Shown: positions 1 to 6,479 of the stretch, piece after piece
How the letters are laid out: each line of letters opens with the position of its first letter
How positions within the stretch are numbered: position 1 is the first letter of the stretch
NCBI GenBank assembly: GCA_004173415.1
Contig: SEHC01000005.1
Location: forward strand, 1 to 19,742
Length of the DNA stretch: 19,742 bases
From: Lysobacteraceae bacterium
GTDB lineage: Bacteria; Pseudomonadota; Gammaproteobacteria; Xanthomonadales; Xanthomonadaceae
Reading direction: 5' to 3'
Position numbers and translations under genes: made by a program
Notes under the pieces: model-generated
What the model was told of the DNA's origin: nothing
What the model saw: only the letters and a program-made list of their open reading frames with translations
The model's database searches: none

Positions 1-1168
1 CACCCATCGCCACGACCTTCGCCTGCACCGGCATGCCGGGGAAGAAGACTTTCTGCACGCCGCTGACGATCACCTTGTCGCCGGCGGCCAATCCCGCCTC
101 GACGATGCGCAGGCCGCCGGCAATGCGTCCGAGCTGCACGTCCTTGCGCTGGGCCTGGCCCTTGCCATCGACCACGTACACGTACTTGCGATCCTGGTCG
201 GTCAGCACCGCCTTGTCGTCGACCAGCATCGCCTGGAACCGGCCGCTGCCCAGGACACGGACCCGCGCGAACAGGCCGGGGGTGAACTCGCGGCCTGCGT
301 TGTCGAGCAGCGCGCGGGCGCGGATGGTTCCGGTGGCGCGGTCGACCTGGTTGTCGAGGAAATCCACCAGCCCGGTGTGCGGGAACCCTTCCTCACCCAC
401 TAGGCCGACCTGCACGGGCACGCCTGCGCCGTTCTCGCTCGGGCGCTCGCCCTTCCGCGCCAGTTCGGCGTAATGCAGGAAGGTGCGCTCGTCGGTGTCG
501 AAGTGCACGTGCACCTTGTCCAGCGAAACCAGCGTAGTCAGGACGCTCGCGGCATCGCCGGCGCTGACCAGGTTGCCGGCGGTGACCAGCGCGCGGCCGG
601 CGCGGCCGCTGATCGGCGCGCGCACCTGGGTGAACTCCAGGTTGAGGCGGGCCGCGTCGACTGCAGCCTGCGCGCCGGCCACGTTCGCCTGCGCTTCGGC
701 AGCCGCCGAGCGGCGCTGCTCATAGGTCTCGGTCGATATCGCCTGCAGTTCGGCCAGTTTTTTCGCCCGCGCCGCTTCGCTGCGGCCCAGCTCGGCCTGG
801 CTGCGGGCGCGGGCCAGTTCGGCCTGCGCCCGCGCCAGCTCCGCACGGTAGCTGCGCGAGTCGATGGTGAAGAGCACGTCGCCCTTGCGGACTTCCTGGC
901 CTTCCTCGTAGTTCACGCGGTCGATGTAGCCGGAGACGCGCGGGCGCAGGTCGACGGTTTCCACCGCTTCCACGCGACCGCTGAAGTCGTCCCACTGGCT
1001 GATCTGCTTGACCAGCACGGTGGCCGCACTGACTGCGGGCGGCGGGGGCTGGGCGTTCTCGGCTGCCTGGCCGCTGCAGCCGGCCAGCACGGCGACGGAC
1101 AGGGCCAGCAGCACGCCGAGCGAGGTGGTTCGCATTGCGTGATTGCCGATCAGGGAAGGAATGTTCAT
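1..1168 (-). CDS. RND efflux periplasmic adaptor lipoprotein (SmeV/MexE-like), 3' end outside the window
   Basis: Periplasmic membrane-fusion subunit that would link an inner-membrane RND pump to an outer-membrane channel for export of drugs or toxic compounds. The 389 visible residues start with a lipoprotein signal (hydrophobic stretch about residues 15-29, lipobox LAGC with Cys31). They continue with a lipoyl/barrel-sandwich half (VSGYIDRVNYEEGQEVRKGD), a long Ala/Glu/Arg-rich coiled-coil hairpin, the second lipoyl half (VRAPISGRAGRALV), then beta-barrel and membrane-proximal segments ending near VIVSGVQKVFFPGMPV. Family members are about 390-410 residues, so only the tail is missing. The ATG at 1168 overlaps the stop of the SDR gene as ATGA, which favours it over the in-frame ATG at 1135. 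In Stenotrophomonas the order smeU1 (SDR), smeV (adaptor), smeW (pump) is known, with smeRv (LysR) divergent. The same order here suggests an orthologous locus, but the pump itself is not visible. Confidence 0.93.
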   Translation of the reverse strand, partial: MNIPSLIGNHAMRTTSLGVLLALSVAVLAGCSGQAAENAQPPPPAVSAATVLVKQISQWDDFSGRVEAVETVDLRPRVSGYIDRVNYEEGQEVRKGDVLFTIDSRSYRAELARAQAELARARSQAELGRSEAARAKKLAELQAISTETYEQRRSAAAEAQANVAGAQAAVDAARLNLEFTQVRAPISGRAGRALVTAGNLVSAGDAASVLTTLVSLDKVHVHFDTDERTFLHYAELARKGERPSENGAGVPVQVGLVGEEGFPHTGLVDFLDNQVDRATGTIRARALLDNAGREFTPGLFARVRVLGSGRFQAMLVDDKAVLTDQDRKYVYVVDGKGQAQRKDVQLGRIAGGLRIVEAGLAAGDKVIVSGVQKVFFPGMPVQAKVVAMG

Positions 1169-1938
1169 GAGTGGGTCTCTCGCTTGGACAAGGGGAAGGA
1201 GAATTCGGAGAACAGCGCGCGTGGCGGCGTCAGGGCGCGGCCAGCGTCGAAAGGAACCACCGCGCGGGCGCGCTCGGTGCCGGTCAGCAGCGATACCGCG
1301 TGCCGGCCCACGGCCATGGCGCTGGGCCATTCGGCGCAGGCATTGCGTGCGTTGTCGGGGGTAGCCAGGGGTTTGTCCACCGACAGCATCTGCACGCGCA
1401 CGCCGAATGCCTGCGCCTCCTCATGCAGCACGTGGGTCAGCATTCGCAACGCCGCGGCGGAGATCGAAGCATGGCCATAGCCGGACCAGCCGCATTCGGC
1501 GTGCGGCCCGCCGATCAGCACGTAATGCGACGCGCCCTCCTGTTCACCGAGCAAGGGGATCAGGTGGCGGGCGGCGGCCAGGTGCGGGACCAGGTCCTCC
1601 TCGAACTTGCGCAGCAGGAATCCGCTGGGCCTGTCGAGCAGGCGGCCGCTTTCCAGCGGACCGGCCAGGCTGGCGACTACGGCGCGCAAGGGACGCTTGC
1701 GGGTGCGCAGGCGCTGCACCAGTGCGGCTGCGCTGACGTCGTCGACGATGCAAGCGGACTCCATCAACTCCAGCGCGGGCTCGTCGGCGAAATGTTCGCC
1801 CAGCGCCTGCATGCGTGGGCCGTCGCGGCCGACCGCCAGGACCGGGCTGCCGGCCTCCAGCAGGGCCCCGACCACGCCCGAACCGACCGCGCCGCCTGCG
1901 CCCAGGACCAGGACCTCTGGATTCAATATCCCGCTCAC
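1165..1938 (-). CDS. SDR-family NAD(P)-binding protein heading the efflux operon (SmeU1-like), catalytic Lys replaced
   Basis: A 257-residue Rossmann-fold protein of the short-chain dehydrogenase/reductase type. The N-terminal nucleotide-binding motif GAGGAVGSG is clear, and the VASLAGPL stretch sits where the NNAG motif lies. The usual catalytic YxxxK is present only as Tyr-Gly-His-Ala-Ser, so the lysine is missing and oxidoreductase activity is doubtful. The start is the GTG at 1938: it has a strong ribosome-binding site (GGGAGGAA) seven bases upstream, whereas an upstream start at 2007 would add 23 unlikely residues. It overlaps the adaptor gene by four bases (ATGA), so the two are probably translationally coupled. 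SDR proteins encoded inside SmeVWX-type efflux operons are known, but their role is unclear; a link to oxidative stress or metabolite handling is inference. Confidence 0.88.
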   Translation of the reverse strand: MSGILNPEVLVLGAGGAVGSGVVGALLEAGSPVLAVGRDGPRMQALGEHFADEPALELMESACIVDDVSAAALVQRLRTRKRPLRAVVASLAGPLESGRLLDRPSGFLLRKFEEDLVPHLAAARHLIPLLGEQEGASHYVLIGGPHAECGWSGYGHASISAAALRMLTHVLHEEAQAFGVRVQMLSVDKPLATPDNARNACAEWPSAMAVGRHAVSLLTGTERARAVVPFDAGRALTPPRALFSEFSFPLSKRETHS

Positions 1939-2291
1939 GGGACTTTTCCTCCCGCCGACGGGATAATCCCATTTGGGCGGCGCTTGCCCTGGCCCCTGCG
2001 CCCCCATTGCATCACCCCGCCGCCCTGCTTCTGCCGGGGCACCGTGAACTCGCGGAAACCCGCGGCCGCGCTACGCTCGGCCAGCTTGTGTAACGCGGAA
2101 AACGTTGCCTGCTCGGCATTCTCCGCAGACGGCCTGGGGCGAAGGAGTCGGAGCAGGAACATGGCGGATTGGGTCCTTCTGGAAGCGAGGCGCCAAGATA
2201 GACCTGTAAAAAGGACTTGATTAGTCTGGATTAAAGGGAATAATCATCCCGCCGACGGTCCAATCGCACCGCCTTCGTCCGGAGCCCCCCC
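1939..2291. promoter_or_regulatory. Divergent promoter region between efflux operon and LysR regulator
   Basis: The 353 bases hold no convincing gene. On the plus strand a sigma70-like promoter for the LysR gene is visible: -35 TTGATT at 2217-2222, a 16-base spacer, and -10 AATAAT at 2239-2244. A candidate LysR-type operator, GAT-N11-ATC (2229-2245, arms GATTA/TAATC, containing T-N11-A), overlaps that -10, which would fit autoregulation. A third GATTA lies at 2219-2223. Near the efflux operon start there is a perfect palindrome GGGATAATCCC at 1960-1970, and a 12-base direct repeat, tcccgccgacgg, occurs at 1950-1961 and 2247-2258. No clear -10/-35 is seen for the minus-strand operon, as expected for an activator-dependent promoter. 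Confidence 0.6.
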
Positions 2292-3305
2292 ATGAGCCAC
2301 GATCTCAACGACACCCTGATCTTCGTCAAGGTGGTCGAGCACGGCAGCTTCATCGCCGCCGCCAATTCACTTCGGCTTCCCAAGACCACCGTCAGCCGCA
2401 AGGTGCAGGAACTGGAAACGCGCCTGGGCGCGCAACTCCTGCATCGCACCACGCGCAAGTTGGGCCTGACCGAGGCCGGCAACGTTTATTTCGAACACTG
2501 CCAGCGCATCGCCCGGGAACTGACCGAAGCCGAAAGCGCGGTCAGCCAGTTGCACGCCGGCCCGCGCGGCTGGCTGAAGTTCACTGCGCCCTACTCCATC
2601 GGCATCGACAAGATCGCGCCGCTGCTGGGCGAATTCCATGCCCGCCATCCGGAAGTGCGGGTCGAGATGATCCTCAGCAACGAGCCCCTGGATCTGATCG
2701 GTGGCGAAATCGACGTCGCCCTGCGCATCGGCAACCTGCCCGACTCCAACCTGGTCGCGCGCCGCCTCGGCACCCTGCGCACCCAGGTCTATGCAGCCAC
2801 CAGCTACGTGGCCAAGCATGGCGAGCCGCTGCATCCCGGCGACCTGCAACACCATCGCGTCCTGGCCATGCCCAAGCATCGCCAGGGCAACAACTTCCAG
2901 TGGAGCTTGAACGACGGCTCCAGCGACCAGCTGTTCGCGGTCAATCCCATCTTGGTGGCCAATGACCCGGCCGCGCTCAAGGGTGCCCTGCTGTGCGGCG
3001 AAGGAGTGATGATCGCCCCCGACGTAATGGTCAAGCCGTTCGTGGAAATGGGCCACGTGCAACGGGTGCTGGCTGGCTGGATCGGAGGCGAGTACGAACT
3101 CAACGCGGTGTTCCCGCGCGGCCACACCCAGTCACCCAAGGTACGCGCGTTCGTCGATTTCCTGGTCGAGCGACTGAACCTGGAGATCGACTACATGAGC
3201 GCGCACTGCCCGATGCTGGAACAACAGTGCAAGGCGACCCAGGAGCGTGAAGCGGAGGACACCGCGGCGTTGGGACTGCGGATCCTGGAAGCCGCGGTGC
3301 CCTGA
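2292..3305 (+). CDS. LysR-family transcriptional regulator (SmeRv-like position)
   Basis: DNA-binding regulator of 337 residues. An N-terminal winged helix-turn-helix (about residues 6-65, with FIAAANSLRLPKTTVSRKVQ as the recognition part and LLHRTTRKLGLTEAG as the wing) is followed by a LysR substrate-binding domain (about 92-295, ending near YELNAVFPRGHTQSPKVRAF). The sequence resembles the CrgA/AaeR type of LTTR. The ATG at 2292 has GGAG seven bases upstream. It is divergent from the SDR/adaptor operon, which makes it the likely regulator of that operon, as SmeRv is for smeU1VWU2X in Stenotrophomonas; this is inference from synteny. The protein carries a tail of about 36 residues beyond the usual end, with two cysteines (Cys306 and Cys313). 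Its 3' end lies seven bases from the convergent thioredoxin gene. Confidence 0.93.
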   Translation: MSHDLNDTLIFVKVVEHGSFIAAANSLRLPKTTVSRKVQELETRLGAQLLHRTTRKLGLTEAGNVYFEHCQRIARELTEAESAVSQLHAGPRGWLKFTAPYSIGIDKIAPLLGEFHARHPEVRVEMILSNEPLDLIGGEIDVALRIGNLPDSNLVARRLGTLRTQVYAATSYVAKHGEPLHPGDLQHHRVLAMPKHRQGNNFQWSLNDGSSDQLFAVNPILVANDPAALKGALLCGEGVMIAPDVMVKPFVEMGHVQRVLAGWIGGEYELNAVFPRGHTQSPKVRAFVDFLVERLNLEIDYMSAHCPMLEQQCKATQEREAEDTAALGLRILEAAVP

Positions 3306-3312
3306 GCAACGC

Positions 3313-3633
3313 TTACAGGACTGCTTCCAGCTGCTCCAGGTCTGCGGCGGTGCGCGGCCTCACCACCCGCGCCGCTTCCACGCCATCGCGCAGCACGACC
3401 ACGGTGGGCCAGAGCTTGACCGTGAACGACCGCCCCAGCGGCTTGCCGCGGCCATCCTCGATCTTGAGGTGATGGATCCCGGGTTTTGGCTCCAGCAATG
3501 CCGCAAGCGCGGGCTGTGCGGCCATGCAATGGCCGCACCACGGCGCACCGAATTCAAGCACGACCACGCCAGGCAGCGCCTCGACGGCGCTGCGCGCCGG
3601 CTCGGCGGCGGCATAGTCGGTCTGATAACCCAT
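3313..3633 (-). CDS. Thioredoxin-family protein
   Basis: A single-domain thioredoxin-fold protein of 106 residues, close to the length of classical thioredoxin. The active site is WCGHC (Cys33 and Cys36) in the context EFGAPWCGHCMAAQPAL, and the cis-proline loop is visible at KLWPT (Pro76). There is no signal peptide, so it should act in the cytoplasm as a dithiol-disulfide exchange protein. CGHC rather than the thioredoxin CGPC suggests a somewhat more oxidising potential (family knowledge; not measured here). The ATG at 3633 lies eight bases after the stop of the upstream BaeRF-type gene, so the two are probably co-transcribed; only a weak ribosome-binding site is seen. The partner substrate is unknown. 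Confidence 0.88.
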   Translation of the reverse strand: MGYQTDYAAAEPARSAVEALPGVVVLEFGAPWCGHCMAAQPALAALLEPKPGIHHLKIEDGRGKPLGRSFTVKLWPTVVVLRDGVEAARVVRPRTAADLEQLEAVL

Positions 3634-3641
3634 GCCGGCGC

Positions 3642-4037
3642 CTAGGACAGGGCACGCTCGATATCGGCCAGTGGTGAGTTGGTGAGCGTCTTGCTCACTT
3701 CAGCCACCATCCGGCGGGCGGTTTCCTTGTGCAGCAGGGGCCGGACCCGACCCAGGGTGATCGGATCGGCGACCAGCACCAGGTGTTCGTACTGGTCCTT
3801 CAACGCGCCCTGGTTGAGACCGTGCGCCAGTTGCTTGGCGAACGTGGCCTCGTCGATCTGCTTGCCGGTCGATTCGCCGGGCATGCTGCCGGCAGGACCA
3901 TCGTCATTCATGTTCACCAGTTCCCGCAGCTCGTACTGGTGCAGCGACACCGAATGTCCATCGCCACGATTACGGAATACCCGTGCTCCCTGCCCGTCGG
4001 CGACCACGACAACGGCATCATTGGGGATGTTGTTCAT
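3642..4037 (-). CDS. Host attachment protein (BaeRF / eRF1-like family)
   Basis: A 131-residue cytosolic protein that I recognise as the family called 'protein required for attachment to host cells' (Pfam PF10116, AtsE type), related to bacterial eRF1-domain-like proteins. Typical features are the N-terminal VVVVADGQGARVFRN strand-loop, the middle GKQIDEATFAKQLA segment, and the C-terminal DPITLGRVRPLLHKETARRM. Length is normal for the family. The name comes from an Agrobacterium phenotype; the molecular function of the family is not settled, and a ribosome- or RNA-linked role is suggested by the fold relationship. The ATG at 4037 is preceded by AAGG at about ten bases. It is followed after eight bases by the thioredoxin gene. 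Confidence 0.82.
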   Translation of the reverse strand: MNNIPNDAVVVVADGQGARVFRNRGDGHSVSLHQYELRELVNMNDDGPAGSMPGESTGKQIDEATFAKQLAHGLNQGALKDQYEHLVLVADPITLGRVRPLLHKETARRMVAEVSKTLTNSPLADIERALS

Positions 4038-4363
4038 TTGCGTGCGCCTTGCAGCTGGAAGGACCCCACTTTGCGTACAGGCCGGTTAAGCAGTCGCGAA
4101 CGCTGCGTCAACGAACCACGCGTCCACCCCCGGAACTTGCTTCTGCGCGCATCCGCGGGAGCCACATCGAAAGCAGTTGTGCTTCTGCCGGCCATTGCAG
4201 CGGCGATTGTCGGACCCGGCCAATCGGGCCCATAACGCGGTTTTTGGAAAGGGCCGGCCAGCCCGCGCGGGCAGCAACTGCGCGGCTGGATCGCATCTGC
4301 GTTGTGGCTTGACTGTCCCCATCTGCAGGCGCCCAATCCACCATTCCAGCCGAGGAAGTCGCC
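4038..4363. other. Intergenic region between BaeRF-type gene and serine protease gene
   Basis: The 326 bases contain no reading frame I would support. It must hold the divergent promoters for the two flanking genes. On the plus strand a weak candidate promoter is TTGTCG (4207-4212), an 18-base spacer and CATAAC (4231-4236), which would leave a leader of about 120 bases before the protease. The ribosome-binding site GAGGAA (4352-4357) lies six bases before the protease ATG. I see no strong hairpin or repeat here. Confidence 0.4.
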
Positions 4364-5932
4364 ATGCCCAAGCCGCTTACCCATGCCGGCATCCCGCTGC
4401 TGGCCGCCGGTTTCCTGACCGCGCTGCTCGGCTGGCCCCATGCCTCCAGCGCGTTTCCGATATCCCAGGCACTGGCCCTGGCCGGCGTCCAGGACGACGA
4501 AGAGCAGGATGAGCCGGAATCCGACGACGCCGAGGAGCAGGACGAGGCAGAGGCAGATGATGAAGCCGAGGTCGAGACCGAAGCGGACGATGGGGAGGAC
4601 GATGCAGACCTTGAGGAGCCTGAACCCGAGGCGGAAGACGACGTGTCCGCCGATGCCGATGCCGATGCCGATGCCGACGAGGAAGAGGACGCCGTTTCCG
4701 TAGCCACGCCGGACCCGGATGAGGAAGCCGGTGCGGGCGAGGAAGCTGACGGGCCGGACGCTTCCGCCGGAGCGGACGACGACGCCGATGCACCGATGGC
4801 GGCGGAGGCGGACGGCGGGGGAGACGACGACGCGAACTCCGAAGAAGACATGCCTCCGGGCGAGGACTATGAGGATGATGCATGGGCCGGCGCGTGGGTG
4901 ATCGACGATGGCGATGAAGCCGATGACGTCATCGCCATCGACCATGCCCGCTTCGGCGCCGACCAGGAGATCTGGCAGGTCATCGAGGAAGACGATGCCG
5001 GCGATGCCGAAACCGGGGATTCGCCGGGCGGCGGCGTGGCGACGATCCGCACCACCCGGCGCACGCCGGGCAAGGGCGCTGGCAAGCCGCCGCGCCAGCC
5101 CGGCGACGACGAGGACACGGTGTATGCCTACGGCGGCCTGCCGGTGGCCGCCATGTCGGTGCCCTGGCAGGCGCAGATCCTGTATCCCGGCGCACCGCCC
5201 AAGGCGAACGACAAGCGTCCCGGCTGGCAGCGCCAGCACTATTGTGGCGGCTCGCTGATCGCCCCCGACTGGGTGCTGACCGCCGCCCATTGCATCGACC
5301 AGCAGGAGGTCGAGTTGGGCTTCAAGGTCCGGCTGGGCGCGCAGGATATTTCACGTGACGACGGCGCGCTCTACAGGATCGACCGGATCGTCCGTCACTC
5401 GCAGTACAACGCGGCCAGCAACGACGTGAACCACCCGCCCAACATGTACGCCAACGACATCGCGCTGGTCCACATCGTGCCCGATGGCAAGCCGGTGCCG
5501 ATCGATTCGCGACGGATCCGGCAGATCCCGGTCAACGACAAGCCACTGCAGCCCGCGGTTCCGGTCTCGGCCACCGGCTGGGGCGTGACCGGCAGCAGCG
5601 ACAGCGCAAATACCATGAACGCGGTCCTGTTGCGGGTCGACCTGCAGGCGATGCCCAATGCGGCCTGCCAGCAACGCCCCGGCTATGGCCCGCAGAAGAT
5701 CAAGGACGGGGTGTTCTGCGCCGCCCACCCCAAGAAGTCCACCTGCCGCGGCGACAGCGGCGGACCGGTCATCCTGACCAACGGCACGCCTTTGCTGGTC
5801 GGCATCGTCAGCTGGGGCAAGAAGGCCTGCGCGGGAGACGGCCGACCCGGCGTGTACACGCGGGTCGACCGTTACACGCAGTGGATCAAGCAGGCGATGG
5901 CGCTGCCGCCCGGGAAGAACAGCCTGCCCTGA
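4364..5932 (+). CDS. Secreted trypsin-fold (S1) serine protease with long acidic N-terminal extension
   Basis: A 522-residue exported protease. Residues 1-30 form a signal peptide (hydrophobic core about 10-23, cleavage likely after the Ala-Ser-Ser-Ala stretch). Residues 43 to about 215 are extremely rich in Asp and Glu, including five Ala-Asp units, and are probably disordered. A basic/Gly/Pro linker (226-247) leads to an S1 peptidase domain (about 253-512). The triad is His309 (TAAHC), Asp365 (NDIALV) and Ser465 (GDSGGP). The S1-pocket residue equivalent to trypsin 189 is Ser459, so chymotrypsin-like specificity for large hydrophobic residues is expected. The normal IVGG activation site reads Ala-Tyr-Gly-Gly here, so zymogen activation is probably unusual. 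The acidic part could bind calcium, act as an inhibitory propeptide or bind surfaces; these are guesses. Confidence 0.9.
   Translation: MPKPLTHAGIPLLAAGFLTALLGWPHASSAFPISQALALAGVQDDEEQDEPESDDAEEQDEAEADDEAEVETEADDGEDDADLEEPEPEAEDDVSADADADADADEEEDAVSVATPDPDEEAGAGEEADGPDASAGADDDADAPMAAEADGGGDDDANSEEDMPPGEDYEDDAWAGAWVIDDGDEADDVIAIDHARFGADQEIWQVIEEDDAGDAETGDSPGGGVATIRTTRRTPGKGAGKPPRQPGDDEDTVYAYGGLPVAAMSVPWQAQILYPGAPPKANDKRPGWQRQHYCGGSLIAPDWVLTAAHCIDQQEVELGFKVRLGAQDISRDDGALYRIDRIVRHSQYNAASNDVNHPPNMYANDIALVHIVPDGKPVPIDSRRIRQIPVNDKPLQPAVPVSATGWGVTGSSDSANTMNAVLLRVDLQAMPNAACQQRPGYGPQKIKDGVFCAAHPKKSTCRGDSGGPVILTNGTPLLVGIVSWGKKACAGDGRPGVYTRVDRYTQWIKQAMALPPGKNSLP
4649..4678 (+). repeat. In-frame hexanucleotide repeat, four GCCGAT plus one GCCGAC
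   Basis: Five consecutive six-base units encode five Ala-Asp pairs inside the acidic extension of the protease. Because the unit is six bases, slippage would change the number of Ala-Asp pairs without shifting the frame. Confidence 0.85.
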
Positions 5933-6065
5933 GTCAGGCCACCGGCAACGGCCGGCCGATTCCGGGCACGCGGCGCGGCGCACGACAGCGCGACGCCGGG
6001 TGCGCCGCAGCCACAGCTGCGAGGACGAAACCCGCCCAGGCCTCGCAGGTGTGTCTATCGACCGC

Positions 6066-6335
6066 TCAGTGGCCGGGCCCGGTCCCGGTTCCGACCTTGT
6101 CCCCGCCCGAATGCGGCAAGTCCTCATCCTCATCCTCTTCCACGGCAGCGGCGTCGGTGGCCGCCGGCGCGACGCCAGTGGGCGGAACAGGCTCAGGGAC
6201 GACCTCCGGTGCAGGGGCGGGATCGGCCGCCACGGGCGCCGGGGCCTCTGCCACCGGCGCGGCGGCCTCGGGCTTGCAGGCCGACAAGGCGCCGCACAAC
6301 ACAATGACAGCCAACGCCAGTTTCGTGATCTTCAT
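6066..6335 (-). CDS. Small Pro/Ala-rich lipoprotein
   Basis: An 89-residue predicted lipoprotein. The signal sequence (Lys-rich start, hydrophobic core about 6-16) ends in the lipobox LSAC with Cys20, so the mature chain is lipid-anchored. It consists of low-complexity Ala/Pro/Val/Glu repeats (residues 21-62), then an acidic patch EEDEDED and a Gly-rich end. There is no enzyme domain. The start ATG at 6335 was chosen because it gives a proper lipoprotein signal and has GAGG nine bases upstream; the reading frame stays open further upstream (to 6461), but that part is not plausible. The gene is convergent with the protease gene. The function is unknown; such tails often act as flexible periplasmic spacers. 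Confidence 0.75.
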   Translation of the reverse strand: MKITKLALAVIVLCGALSACKPEAAAPVAEAPAPVAADPAPAPEVVPEPVPPTGVAPAATDAAAVEEDEDEDLPHSGGDKVGTGTGPGH

Positions 6336-6479
6336 GGCAACCACCCTCGGGAAGGTTGAAGCAGGACCCCTGATTTTTCCTTCGCATGCCCGTTGTCGCG
6401 AGCCGCGCCGCATTCTTGCACCGCCACCTGCGCCCCACAACCGGCGGCCTGCGACCGCCACCGGGGCCCGTTGCGTGGC

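Noticed and set aside
473..1480. Long plus-strand open frame of 335 codons
   Set aside because: It is the antisense of the adaptor and SDR genes, with Gly/Ala/Arg/Gln-biased composition and no domain.
1171..2220. Plus-strand open frame of 349 codons opposite the SDR gene
   Set aside because: The SDR frame has a clear nucleotide-binding motif and ribosome-binding site; this is its shadow in GC-rich DNA.
4034..5290. Minus-strand open frame of 418 codons opposite the protease
   Set aside because: Its Val/Ile/Gly-rich low-complexity sequence arises from the Asp/Glu codon repeats read in antisense.
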